Assembly: GCA_011389655.1 (NCBI GenBank)
Contig: JAABTX010000008.1
Location: 1-57,319, forward strand
Direction of reading: 5' to 3'
Length of the DNA stretch: 57,319 nucleotides
DNA from: Thioalkalivibrio sp.
GTDB taxonomy: Bacteria; Pseudomonadota; Gammaproteobacteria; Ectothiorhodospirales; Ectothiorhodospiraceae
The translations under genes and the position numbers were made by a program. Of the stretch, positions 44,937 to 53,464 are shown piece by piece. A model generated the notes under the pieces. The model saw only the letters and a list, made by a program, of their open reading frames with translations, did no database searches and was not told where the DNA came from. Every line of letters begins with the position of its first letter. The stretch's first letter is position 1.

Positions 44937-47039
44937 TTAATGCCGGTCGGCGCAGGGCTCCAGCTGCCCGATGGCCGTCCGCAGGTCCTGCAGATCGAGC
45001 GGTTTGCGCAGGACTGTTGGATTGCCGGGCAGATGCGTGCCCGGAAAGACCGCCGGCACCTGCCCGGTCATCAGGATCAATGGCAGTGCGGGGTGCCGGT
45101 CGCGCAGGATGCGGCAGAGTTCGGCGCCGTCCAGCACCGGCATCGACACGTCCGACAGCACCAGGTCGAAATCGGGCTCGAGCCGCAGGCGCTCCAGGCA
45201 GGCCAGCCCGTTATCCACCGTCGCGACGGAAGCGCCATCCATCTCCAGCAGGCGCCGCACCGAATCCCGGCTGCGCGGATCGTCGTCGACCACCAGTACG
45301 CGCAGCGTTTCCGGTGTCAGCGCGCCGGCCACGGGCTCCGGGAGGCGGGTGCACGTGCTGGACTCATTCCAGCCGGGCAGCAGAAGCCGGAATTCGGAAC
45401 CCTCTCCCACCCGCGAGTCGACCTCCAGCCGGGCACCGGAGCGCAACACGAACTCGTGCACCATGAACAGACCGAGACCGTGGCCACGCTGTTTCGCCTT
45501 GGTCGAGAACAACGGCTCGAAGAGGCGGTCCAGGATCTTGCGGTCCATGCCGCAACCCGAGTCGGCCACGCGCAATTGCACGAGGTCCTGCACTTCGGTG
45601 TCACCGAGGGCCACGGCTGCGGATCCCGGACCAGGCACCCGGAAGGCCCCGATGCGCAGCCGGCCCCCATCGGGCATCGCATCCCGGGCGTTGAGCGCCA
45701 GGTTCAGCAGGGCCGCCTGCAGAAAGCCGCCGTTGCTGCAGACCGCCAGCTGCGGTTCCAGCGCGACCTCGAGCCGGATCTCGGGGGGCAGGATGTGCTT
45801 GAGGATTCGCACCAGTCCGGAGATGGCGTCCTCCACCTCCACCCGCTCCGCGGCAAACCCCCCGGTCCGGCTCAGCGACAGCATGCCCGAGGTCACCACC
45901 TTGGCCTGTCCGATGGCGCTGTGGGTCTCCTCCAGGACCTGCGTGATCTCCGGGTCCGTCCCGGTATCCCTGACGGTCTCGTGCAGGTAGTGCACGTTCG
46001 CGTCGATCACGCCGAGCAGGTTATTGAAGTCGTGAGCCACGCCGCTGGCGAGGTGACCGATCATCTCGCGCTGCCTCGCCGCCATCATGTCCGCATAGGC
46101 ACGTTCACGCTCGATGGTGCTGATCATCAGGCTGCCGAAGACCTGAAGAAAGCGGACCTCGGCCGAGGACCAGTCGCGCTCGTTTTTGACCGCGTCGAAG
46201 CCCACGAAGCAGTTCAGTGCGTCACCCTCCATCACCGGCACGAGAAGCATGGAGCGGATGCCCTGGGCCTCCAGAAACGCCCGCTCCGGATGATACCGGG
46301 GGAGTTCGGAGACGCTCGGGATCACCACCGGAGCGCCCGCGTTGAGCATGCGGGCGCATTCCGGGACCCCCTCCCAGGAGACATCTCCGAGCATATGGAT
46401 CATCGCCTCGACTCCCGGCGCGGTCCATTCGTGCGTGTTACTGAAGGTCCTTCGCTCGCTGTCCACGTCAAAGAGATAGGCCCGGTCGGTTCCGGTCAGC
46501 TCACCCATGCGGCCAAGGGCCCTGTCGATCAGGTCATCCATCCCCGGGCCGGGGCGCGAGAGGAACATTGCCGCGAGTTCCAGCAGTCCCCGCTCCAGCC
46601 GTTCCCGCTGACGGAGGTCCTCCTCGTCGTGGATGCGGTCGGTGAGATCCAGGGCGGTCCCCGAGATGCTGAGCGGTCGGCCGCGATCGTCGAACCGGAC
46701 CCGGCCCCGCTCGCGCACGTACCGCTGCACGCCGTCCCGGCCCACCACCCGGTGTTCGATCGAGTAGCCGCCGTCCGGGCGCAGGCACGCGGACTCCAGC
46801 TCCTGACGCACCGCGGCTCGATCTTCCGGGTGCACCAGGGCGAAGAACAGCTCCGGCGTCGGCGTCACGGATCCTGGGGGAATGCCGAGGATACGGAAGG
46901 TCTCCTCACTCCAGACGAGTTCGCCGGTCACGTAGTCCAGATTCCAGCTGCCGAGCTGCGCGATCGCCTGTGCCTCGCGCAACGCGGAATCGCTACGGGC
47001 GGGTTGCTCGGCGGACGGGTCCTGCCGCGCCAGGGTCAT
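44937..47039 (-). CDS. Hybrid sensor histidine kinase (PAS-GAF-HisKA-HATPase-REC)
   Basis: A 700-residue hybrid kinase without membrane segments, so probably a cytoplasmic sensor. Domains in order: PAS (about 25-135), GAF (150-315), HisKA with phosphoacceptor H336 in GVAHDFNNLLG, and HATPase with N-box NLALNARDAM (about 453) and GHGLGLFMVHEF (about 520). A receiver follows at about 585-700 with the aspartate near 629 in VLSDVSMPVLDG. ATG 47039 is preferred to TTG 47069. It lies 79 nt after the response-regulator gene. No HPt protein is in the window. The signal is unknown; a GAF domain may bind a small ligand. Confidence 0.9.
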   Translation of the reverse strand: MTLARQDPSAEQPARSDSALREAQAIAQLGSWNLDYVTGELVWSEETFRILGIPPGSVTPTPELFFALVHPEDRAAVRQELESACLRPDGGYSIEHRVVGRDGVQRYVRERGRVRFDDRGRPLSISGTALDLTDRIHDEEDLRQRERLERGLLELAAMFLSRPGPGMDDLIDRALGRMGELTGTDRAYLFDVDSERRTFSNTHEWTAPGVEAMIHMLGDVSWEGVPECARMLNAGAPVVIPSVSELPRYHPERAFLEAQGIRSMLLVPVMEGDALNCFVGFDAVKNERDWSSAEVRFLQVFGSLMISTIERERAYADMMAARQREMIGHLASGVAHDFNNLLGVIDANVHYLHETVRDTGTDPEITQVLEETHSAIGQAKVVTSGMLSLSRTGGFAAERVEVEDAISGLVRILKHILPPEIRLEVALEPQLAVCSNGGFLQAALLNLALNARDAMPDGGRLRIGAFRVPGPGSAAVALGDTEVQDLVQLRVADSGCGMDRKILDRLFEPLFSTKAKQRGHGLGLFMVHEFVLRSGARLEVDSRVGEGSEFRLLLPGWNESSTCTRLPEPVAGALTPETLRVLVVDDDPRSRDSVRRLLEMDGASVATVDNGLACLERLRLEPDFDLVLSDVSMPVLDGAELCRILRDRHPALPLILMTGQVPAVFPGTHLPGNPTVLRKPLDLQDLRTAIGQLEPCADRH

Positions 47040-47118
47040 GCGCGGCCCCCAAGCCCGTGCCGACGGCAACCCGGCCGCGACCGACAGGGCTCGTCTCCGG
47101 GCTTCCCGGGACTGGCAG

Positions 47119-47841
47119 TCATGAGGAGGCTGCGGCCGATGCGCCCGTCAGGTGGATACGGTAGCCGGCACCCCGCACCGGCAGGATCGCAAGGTCGTCG
47201 ATCCCCGATTCCCGCAGCTTGCGACGGATGTTCGCCACGTGCACGTCCACACTGCGATCCTCCGATGGCTTGACCTCGCGGCTGCACAGCGCGTCGCGGG
47301 TCACCGTTCGCCCCGGGTTCTGCATCAGCTGCAGCAGGATGCGCGTCTGCGTCTCCGTGAAGCGGACCCGCGCCACCTGTCCGTCCTCGCGGGACAGGGT
47401 CATGTCATCGCGCTCGAGCATGTAGGGCCCGACCCGGGCCCAGGCGCGCGGAGGCGGGCTCAGGGAGTGACGCCGCAGCACGGCCCGAACCCGGGCGAGC
47501 AGTTCTTCCGGATCAAAGGGCTTGGTCACATAATCGTCGGCACCGGCATCCAGCCCCGTGATCCGGTCCTGCAGGTCGACGCGCCCGGTCACGATGATCA
47601 CTGCGGCGCTGGTGGAGCGCAGCAGTTCGCGCGCCAGATCCATCCCGTCCTCGGAACCCAGATTGAGGTCCAGCAGCACGAGGTCGATATCGTTCTCCCG
47701 GCACAGCTGGCGCAGCACGGGACCGCTGGCCACGCGGGTTACGAGGTGGCCGTCGCGGCGCAGGTAGCGCTCCAGTGCCCGGGCCATGCGGGCATCATCC
47801 TCCACCACGACGACGCGTGCAGGGGTTACGATGGAATCCAT
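47119..47841 (-). CDS. OmpR-family response regulator
   Basis: A 240-residue regulator. Receiver domain at residues 8-125 with phosphoacceptor D58 in LVLLDLNLGSEDG, and conserved T85 and K107 (VTGR, TKPFDP). A C-terminal winged helix for DNA binding runs from about 135 to 232 (FTETQTRILLQLMQNPG, VDVHVANIRRKLRE, VRGAGYRI). It precedes the hybrid kinase and is most likely its partner. Its target genes are unknown; the upstream neighbour is the zinc-finger gene, 21 nt away, so it may be transcribed with glnE-ilvE. Confidence 0.94.
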   Translation of the reverse strand: MDSIVTPARVVVVEDDARMARALERYLRRDGHLVTRVASGPVLRQLCRENDIDLVLLDLNLGSEDGMDLARELLRSTSAAVIIVTGRVDLQDRITGLDAGADDYVTKPFDPEELLARVRAVLRRHSLSPPPRAWARVGPYMLERDDMTLSREDGQVARVRFTETQTRILLQLMQNPGRTVTRDALCSREVKPSEDRSVDVHVANIRRKLRESGIDDLAILPVRGAGYRIHLTGASAAASS

Positions 47842-47862
47842 GCTGTCGGCTGCCGGTCCGTG

Positions 47863-48081
47863 TCAGTCTTCCAGAATGTACACCGTTCCGCAGTACGGGC
47901 AACGCATGCGCCCGTCCGGGGACTCGTCGATCGGCAGGTAGACGCGCGGGTGCGACGCCCACAATGCGGTTTGCGGGGTCGGGCAGTTCAGGGGAAGCTG
48001 GCTGCGGTGCACGGTGACCGTGGTCTCCGCATTGGCCGGCTTGAATCGCTCCTGCTGCTCGGCGGTGTGTGGGTTCGGCAT
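47863..48081 (-). CDS. Zinc-finger domain protein (CHCC type)
   Basis: A 72-residue protein with the CHCC zinc motif seen in the NDUFS6-like family: C33, H44 (SHPRVYLPID), C61 and C64 (CPYCGTVY). Function in bacteria is not established. AAGGAG lies 8 nt before the ATG. It sits 44 nt after ilvE, the usual neighbour of this small gene in gammaproteobacteria. Confidence 0.9.
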   Translation of the reverse strand: MPNPHTAEQQERFKPANAETTVTVHRSQLPLNCPTPQTALWASHPRVYLPIDESPDGRMRCPYCGTVYILED

Positions 48082-48125
48082 CGGGCCCTCTCCTTTTCGC
48101 TTCTATTGTTGGTGGAGCGCGGGTC

Positions 48126-49046
48126 TCAGACGTGGGTCAGCCAGGCCTCGTGCTTGGGATGCCTGCCCTTGACCACATCGAAGTACAACGACTGCAGGCG
48201 CTGGGTGATCGGGCCTCGCGTGCCCTCGCCGATCGGCCGGCCATCCACCTCGCGAATCGGCGTGACCTCCGCGGCGGTGCCGGTGAAGAAGGCCTCGTCG
48301 GCGATGTAGACTTCGTCACGGGTGATCCGCCTCTCAACCACCCGCAGGCCTTCCTCGTCCGCCAGCGCGAGGATGGTCCGTCGCGTGATGCCATCCAGGG
48401 CCGAGGTCAGGTCCGGCGTGTGCAACACGTCGTCGTGGACCAGGAAGATGTTCTCACCGCTCCCCTCGGCGACATAGCCCTCGGTATCGAGCAGCATCGC
48501 CTCGTCATAGCCGCAGGAGATCGCCTCCTGCAACGCCAGCATGGAATTCATGTAGTTGCCGTTGGCCTTTGCCTTGCACATCGTCACATTTACATGGTGA
48601 CGGTTGTAGGAAGAGGTTCGCACGCGAATCCCCCGGGTCATGTTCGCCTCGCCGAGGTAGCTGCCCCAGGTCCAGGCCGCGACGATCACATGAACCTCCA
48701 GGTTGTCCGCCCTGAGCCCCATGCCCTCCGCGCCATAGAAACACATCGGCCGGATATAGGCGGTCTTGAGCCCATTCTCGCGCACTGCGGCGACCTGCGC
48801 CGCGCTGATCTCGTCGGCGCCGTAGGGCATAGGCATTCCGAGGATGCGTGCCGAGTTGAACAGCCGCCGCGTGTGATCCTCGAGGCGGAAGATCGCGGTA
48901 CCCCCCTCCGCCTCGTAGGCACGCACACCCTCGAACACGCCCATGCCGTAGTGGAGCGTGTGCGTCAGGACATGGGTGCGGGCATCGCGCCAGGGCACCA
49001 TCTTGCCGTCCATCCAGATCACTCCGTCGCGATCCGCCATCGACAT
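48126..49046 (-). CDS. ilvE: Branched-chain amino acid aminotransferase
   Basis: A 306-residue class IV PLP aminotransferase that performs the last step of valine, leucine and isoleucine synthesis. The PLP lysine is K160 in CKAKANGNYMNS, and the LHYGMGVFEGVRAY block (31-44) and the phosphate-binding EGSGENIF are present. ATG 49046 gives the family length and has GGAG in the region upstream; an upstream open frame lacks homology. It starts 13 nt after glnE. Confidence 0.95.
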   Translation of the reverse strand: MSMADRDGVIWMDGKMVPWRDARTHVLTHTLHYGMGVFEGVRAYEAEGGTAIFRLEDHTRRLFNSARILGMPMPYGADEISAAQVAAVRENGLKTAYIRPMCFYGAEGMGLRADNLEVHVIVAAWTWGSYLGEANMTRGIRVRTSSYNRHHVNVTMCKAKANGNYMNSMLALQEAISCGYDEAMLLDTEGYVAEGSGENIFLVHDDVLHTPDLTSALDGITRRTILALADEEGLRVVERRITRDEVYIADEAFFTGTAAEVTPIREVDGRPIGEGTRGPITQRLQSLYFDVVKGRHPKHEAWLTHV

Positions 49047-49059
49047 CGTCGGTCTCTCC

Positions 49060-51996
49060 TCAGTCAGTCTTCCCGGGCACCGCGGTATCGGCCGCGACGT
49101 CCCCGAACAGCTCATCCCAGCTGTCCATCACCTGCTTCCGCAGCGCCCGGAGATCCTCGGGCGGATCGCTCACGCGGGTGCTTGCTCCGGCCAGCGTAAG
49201 GCGGTGGATCCGGTTGCGCATGTCGCGGTAGGCGTCGGCCAGGGCCGCCCCCAGTGCCGGAGTGATCACACCCGTCCTCCCGAGCACCTCGAGCGTCCGC
49301 ACCTTGTCGGGCCAGTCGCAAACCTCCGGATGCCTGCGCGCATTCGACAAAACCCAGTATTGAACCATGAACTCGATGTCAGTAATACCACCCCGGTCGC
49401 GTTTCAGATCAAATACCTCGGGATCGCGCGATGCATGCTCCGCCAGCATCCGGGCACGCATCTCCACGACCTCCCTGCGCAGCGCCGCGGAATCGCGCGG
49501 ACGCGCGAGGATCCACCGGCGGACCTCGGCGAAGCGCTCACCGAGGTCGGCATCCCCGGCAACGAATCGCGCGCGCACCAGCGCCTGGTGTTCCCAGGTC
49601 CAGGCCGATCCCTCCTGATAGCGCCTGAAGGCATCCAGACTGCTGACCAGGAGCCCCGAGAGACCGCTGGGCCGCAGCCGGGTGTCCACCTCGTAGAGCC
49701 GGCCGGCGGGCGTGAAGGCACCGAGCAGGTGAACCACCCGCTGCGCCACGCGGCCAAAGAACTCCGAATTCTCGATCACCCGCGGGCCGCTGGTACGGGC
49801 GGGTTCTCCGTTGCTGTCGTGCAGAAAGACGACATCGAGATCGGAACCGTAGCCCAGTTCGAAGCCACCAAGCTTCCCGTAGCCGATGATCGCGAAATGC
49901 GCCCGGCGCCGCGCAGCCCCCTCTCCGCACCAGGGTTCACCGTGACGCTCCACCATCAGGTTCCAGGACAGCTCCAGCACCCGTTCCAGCAGTACCTCGG
50001 CCAGCCAGGTGAGGTGATCCGAGACCCGCATCACCGGCAGGTGCCCCATGATGTCCGCCGCGGCCACACGCAGGGTCTGAACCTGCTTGTACTGCCTCAG
50101 GCGGTCCAGCACCTGTTCCTGATCCTCCACCGGAAACTGGCCCAGTTCGTGGTCGAGCTCCTCCTTCAGCCCCTCGCGTCCCGGGGGCGCGTACAGGACT
50201 CTGGGGTCGAGCAGCTCGTCCAGCAGCAGGGGATAATGCGTCAGCTGATCGCTGATCCAGGAGCTCGCATCGCAGAGCTTCACCAGCTGCGACAACGCCA
50301 GCGGGTTCTCCACCAGGAGCGACAGGTACACCGAGCGGCGCGCGATCGTCTTAACCAGTTGCAGCGCGCGGGGCAGCGCGGGATCCGGGGCGTCCAGTTC
50401 GGCCAGCGCCCCGAGCAACAGGGGCATCAGCCGATCCAGCCGCTGCCGGCCCGTTTCCGAGAGACTGCGCGTGACCGGGCTGTCCCGGAGGCCCCGGACA
50501 CCCTCGTATGCGGTCACCGGGTCGTCGAAACCCATGTCCCTCAGAAGCGGCAGCGCCTCTTTCTCATCCAGTTCCATGGACCAGAGCTGGCCGATCATCC
50601 GCGTGCGCCGGGTCCCCGGGGCACCCTCGAGGGAGTCCCCGTTCTCCCGCTGGGGCGCCGAAAAGACCTGTTCGAATTGCGCCTGCACCCGTCGCTGTTC
50701 CCGCAGCAGGGCCATCTCGAAGGAGGCCTCATCGGTGAAACCCATGGACAGGGCGAGCCGGGTGCGGTCGAAGGGATGCGCCGGGAGCCGGTGGGTCTGC
50801 TGGTCGTTCTGCATCTGCAGGCGATTCTCCACCCGGCGCAGGAAGCGATAGGCGGTGACGAGCTGGTCCACCGCGTGGGGAGGCAGGAGCTGCCGCTCAC
50901 CGAGCAGGTCCAGGACCCCGAGCAAGTCACGGCGCTGCAGTGCACGATCGCGCCCGCCGCGGATCAGCTGGAAGACCTGTCCCACGAACTCGACCTCGCG
51001 GATACCGCCTCCGCCATGCTTGACGTCCTCCACCCGCTCCCGGCGCGCCGACTCCTCGTTGATCATGCGCTTCAGGTCGCGCAGGTTCGCGAAGGCGCCG
51101 TAATCGAGGTAGCGTCGGTAGATGAAGGGACGCAGCTTCTCCATCAGGCGTTCGCCGGCCGCCGGCTCACCTGCGATCGCACGGGCCTTGATCAGCGCGT
51201 AGCGTTCCCACTCGCGCCCGTGTCCCTGGTAGTAGTCCTCCATCGCGTCGAAGTGCATCACCAGGGGTCCGGAGTCGCCGAAGGGCCGCAGGCGCATGTC
51301 GACCCGGTAACAGAATCCCTCGGGGGTCGCCTCGGTCAATGCCGCGATCAGGGAACGCCCCAGGCGCTGGAAGAACTCCTGGTTCTCGATGCTGCGCCCG
51401 CCATCCGTGGTGCCGGGGTGCCAGTAGGCGAAGATCAGGTCGATATCCGACGAGAAATTCAGTTCGCCGCCACCGAGCTTGCCCATCCCCAGGACCACCA
51501 GCGACTGCGCCGCACCCTCGTGGTCACGGGGGGTCCCGTAGCGCTTGTGCAACTGTTCCTCCAGCCAGCCGAGCGCCCCCTGCACCAGGGTCTCCGCGAG
51601 CCTCGTGAGGTCGTGCATCACTTCATCGAGACCGGCCTCCCCGAGCAGATCACGCCAGGCGATCCGGATAAGCTCGCGGTGGCGCAATTCCCGCAGACAG
51701 GCCTTCAGCGCCGTCTCCTCGGCGATTGCGGCCAGGCGCTCCCGAAGCCAGCCCCGTACCTCTTCGTCGGAACGCGGCGGCATCCGACCGTTGGCGTCGA
51801 GGGACTCCAGCACGTACTCCGGGTGCCGCATGCTCGTCTGCGCCACGTAATCGCTGCACAGCAGGACCAGCTCCGCCCCCGGAATGTCGCCGGGGAAATC
51901 GGGCGCACGCTCGCGGAACCCTTCCAGCAGGAAAACGGCACGCTCCCGCGCCGCGGGCGGGAGGGATTCCAGCGGGATCGGCGGCGTCACGCTCAT
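49060..51996 (-). CDS. glnE: Glutamine synthetase adenylyltransferase/deadenylase GlnE
   Basis: A 978-residue bifunctional enzyme that adenylylates and deadenylylates glutamine synthetase in response to PII and glutamine. Two nucleotidyltransferase domains are seen. The N-terminal (deadenylylating) one has GKLGGGELNFSSDIDLIFA (DID at 184-186), and the C-terminal (adenylylating) one has GGFELGYGSDLDVVFL near 711-720. The length is slightly above that of E. coli. It begins a minus-strand unit glnE-ilvE-zinc finger-response regulator-kinase. Confidence 0.96.
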   Translation of the reverse strand: MSVTPPIPLESLPPAARERAVFLLEGFRERAPDFPGDIPGAELVLLCSDYVAQTSMRHPEYVLESLDANGRMPPRSDEEVRGWLRERLAAIAEETALKACLRELRHRELIRIAWRDLLGEAGLDEVMHDLTRLAETLVQGALGWLEEQLHKRYGTPRDHEGAAQSLVVLGMGKLGGGELNFSSDIDLIFAYWHPGTTDGGRSIENQEFFQRLGRSLIAALTEATPEGFCYRVDMRLRPFGDSGPLVMHFDAMEDYYQGHGREWERYALIKARAIAGEPAAGERLMEKLRPFIYRRYLDYGAFANLRDLKRMINEESARRERVEDVKHGGGGIREVEFVGQVFQLIRGGRDRALQRRDLLGVLDLLGERQLLPPHAVDQLVTAYRFLRRVENRLQMQNDQQTHRLPAHPFDRTRLALSMGFTDEASFEMALLREQRRVQAQFEQVFSAPQRENGDSLEGAPGTRRTRMIGQLWSMELDEKEALPLLRDMGFDDPVTAYEGVRGLRDSPVTRSLSETGRQRLDRLMPLLLGALAELDAPDPALPRALQLVKTIARRSVYLSLLVENPLALSQLVKLCDASSWISDQLTHYPLLLDELLDPRVLYAPPGREGLKEELDHELGQFPVEDQEQVLDRLRQYKQVQTLRVAAADIMGHLPVMRVSDHLTWLAEVLLERVLELSWNLMVERHGEPWCGEGAARRRAHFAIIGYGKLGGFELGYGSDLDVVFLHDSNGEPARTSGPRVIENSEFFGRVAQRVVHLLGAFTPAGRLYEVDTRLRPSGLSGLLVSSLDAFRRYQEGSAWTWEHQALVRARFVAGDADLGERFAEVRRWILARPRDSAALRREVVEMRARMLAEHASRDPEVFDLKRDRGGITDIEFMVQYWVLSNARRHPEVCDWPDKVRTLEVLGRTGVITPALGAALADAYRDMRNRIHRLTLAGASTRVSDPPEDLRALRKQVMDSWDELFGDVAADTAVPGKTD

Positions 51997-52078
51997 CAGC
52001 CAAGACTACCAGTCCCGCCTGCTCGGCGTGAACACGAAGGCGCGGCCCACTGTGACTGTTGACTGAGACACGGATACG

Positions 52079-52097
52079 AATGACAATGGTTCTTGTT
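52079..52097 (+). promoter_or_regulatory. Candidate Fur-like operator before the Fe(III) transporter
   Basis: AATGACAATGGTTCTTGTT matches the Fur consensus core AATGATAATCATTATC at 11 of 16 positions and lies 38 nt before the iron-binding protein ATG, where a repressor site would be expected. The match is modest and the site is judged by eye only. Confidence 0.35.
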
Positions 52098-52134
52098 CGT
52101 GACTTGCGAACCAACACCATAACGGAGTGACAAA

Positions 52135-53166
52135 ATGTTCCGAAATTCCCTGAGACTCCTCGGCATCGCGGCACTTGGTGCCGCAATCGGCCTGCCCGTC
52201 TCGGCCAGCGCCGACGGTGAGGTCAACGTGTACTCGGCCCGCCAGGAAAACCTGATCAAGCCCCTGCTCGATGACTTCACCCGGGACACCGGGATCACGG
52301 TCAACCTCCTGACCGGACGCGCCGACGAGCTGCTACAGCGCCTTCGCCTGGAAGGACGCAACTCTCCGGCCGACGTGCTGATTACCGTGGACGCCGGAAA
52401 CCTGCACCAGGCCAAGGAGGCGGAAGTGCTGTCCCCCGTCGACTCCCCCGTGCTCAATGAGCGCATTCCGGAAAACTTCCGGGACGTGGACGGACACTGG
52501 TACGGGCTGTCGCTGCGGGCACGCCCGATCATGTACAACAAGGACACGGTCGATCCCTCGGAGCTGTCAACCTACGAGGCGCTGACCGACCCGAAGTGGC
52601 GCGGCCGCATCTGCATCCGCTCCTCCTCGAACATCTACAATCAGTCCCTGGTCGCATCGATGATCGCCAGCAACGGCACCGAGGCCACGAGCGAGTGGGC
52701 CGAGGGCCTGGTCGCGAACTTCGCGCGTCCCCCGCAGGGCGGCGACACCGACCAGATCCGTGCCGCCGCGGCCGGTGTCTGCGACATCGCCATCGCCAAC
52801 ACCTATTACCTGGGTGGAATGCTCGCGGGAGATGATCCCGAGCAGCGTGCCGTAGCGGAACAGATCGGCGTGTTCTTCCCGAACCAGGACGGCCGCGGAA
52901 CCCACGTGAACATCAGCGGCGCCGGCGTGACCGCGCACGCACCGAATCCCGGGAACGGCGTCCAGCTGATCGAGTACCTCACCGGCGAGGAGGCGCAGCG
53001 CTGGTATGCCGAGGTTAACCAGGAGTACCCGGTGCGCCCCGAGGTGCCGACCAGCGAGACCCTGCAGAGCCTCGGCGACTTCAAGGCCGACAGCCTCAAC
53101 CTGTCCCTGCTGGGACAGTACAACGCAGAGGCCGTCCGCATCATGGACCGGGCCGGCTGGCGCTAG
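52135..53166 (+). CDS. Fe(III) ABC transporter substrate-binding protein
   Basis: A 343-residue periplasmic iron-binding protein of the FbpA/FutA/IdiA type. The signal peptide (1-26) ends SASA. The start VNVYSARQENLIKPLLDDF and the late NTYYLGG and tyrosine-rich region (Y in TYYLG) fit the iron ligands of this family. GGAG lies 7 nt before the ATG. It precedes the permease and ATPase genes after a 298-nt gap with a strong hairpin, typical for a binding protein made in excess. Repeat copy C follows its stop. Confidence 0.9.
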   Translation: MFRNSLRLLGIAALGAAIGLPVSASADGEVNVYSARQENLIKPLLDDFTRDTGITVNLLTGRADELLQRLRLEGRNSPADVLITVDAGNLHQAKEAEVLSPVDSPVLNERIPENFRDVDGHWYGLSLRARPIMYNKDTVDPSELSTYEALTDPKWRGRICIRSSSNIYNQSLVASMIASNGTEATSEWAEGLVANFARPPQGGDTDQIRAAAAGVCDIAIANTYYLGGMLAGDDPEQRAVAEQIGVFFPNQDGRGTHVNISGAGVTAHAPNPGNGVQLIEYLTGEEAQRWYAEVNQEYPVRPEVPTSETLQSLGDFKADSLNLSLLGQYNAEAVRIMDRAGWR

Positions 53167-53219
53167 CGTGAAAGTCGCGCCCTTCTCCCCTCCCCCGCAA
53201 GCGGGGGAGGGGGCTTTCA
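53164..53219 (+). repeat. Stop-codon-proximal GC-rich repeat, copy C, with strong hairpin
   Basis: The stop TAG (53164-53166) is directly followed by CGTGAAAGTCGCGCC, which matches the start of copies A and B. Then comes a perfect 12-bp stem CCCCTCCCCCGC (53187-53198) / GCGGGGGAGGGG (53201-53212) around AA. Outer bases TGAAAG and CTTTCA (53169-53174, 53214-53219) pair too. It may attenuate read-through from the binding-protein gene into the permease gene. Confidence 0.65.
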
Positions 53220-53464
53220 TCGTCGGGAGTGGCGCCAGGGCCATGACCGTTGGCCGCATGTCGCCGGGGTCCGGCCTCGCCACGCTGGCGCGAGACGGGT
53301 CGGACTGTATTCGGATCGCCGTATTCGCCCGCTTTGTTCGCGGAGACAGCCCGTCCCTCCCGGCATTGCTCCTGCATTGAAATACCCCGCGCGGCCTTCC
53401 GGTTGCGGCACGTCCGGGGGACCCCCAGTGTCTTCCGGAATATGAACGGTTATTATTTGCGGCG
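53220..53464. other. Spacer between binding-protein and permease genes
   Basis: I see no gene in this stretch of about 245 nt and no further strong repeat. It may contain a secondary promoter for the permease and ATPase genes, since the hairpin at 53187-53212 would limit read-through, but no clear -35/-10 pair is visible. Confidence 0.5.

Noticed and set aside
48958-52062. 1034-codon open frame on the + strand opposite glnE
   Set aside because: It is an antisense shadow of glnE; its composition is low-complexity His/Gln/Arg with no motif.
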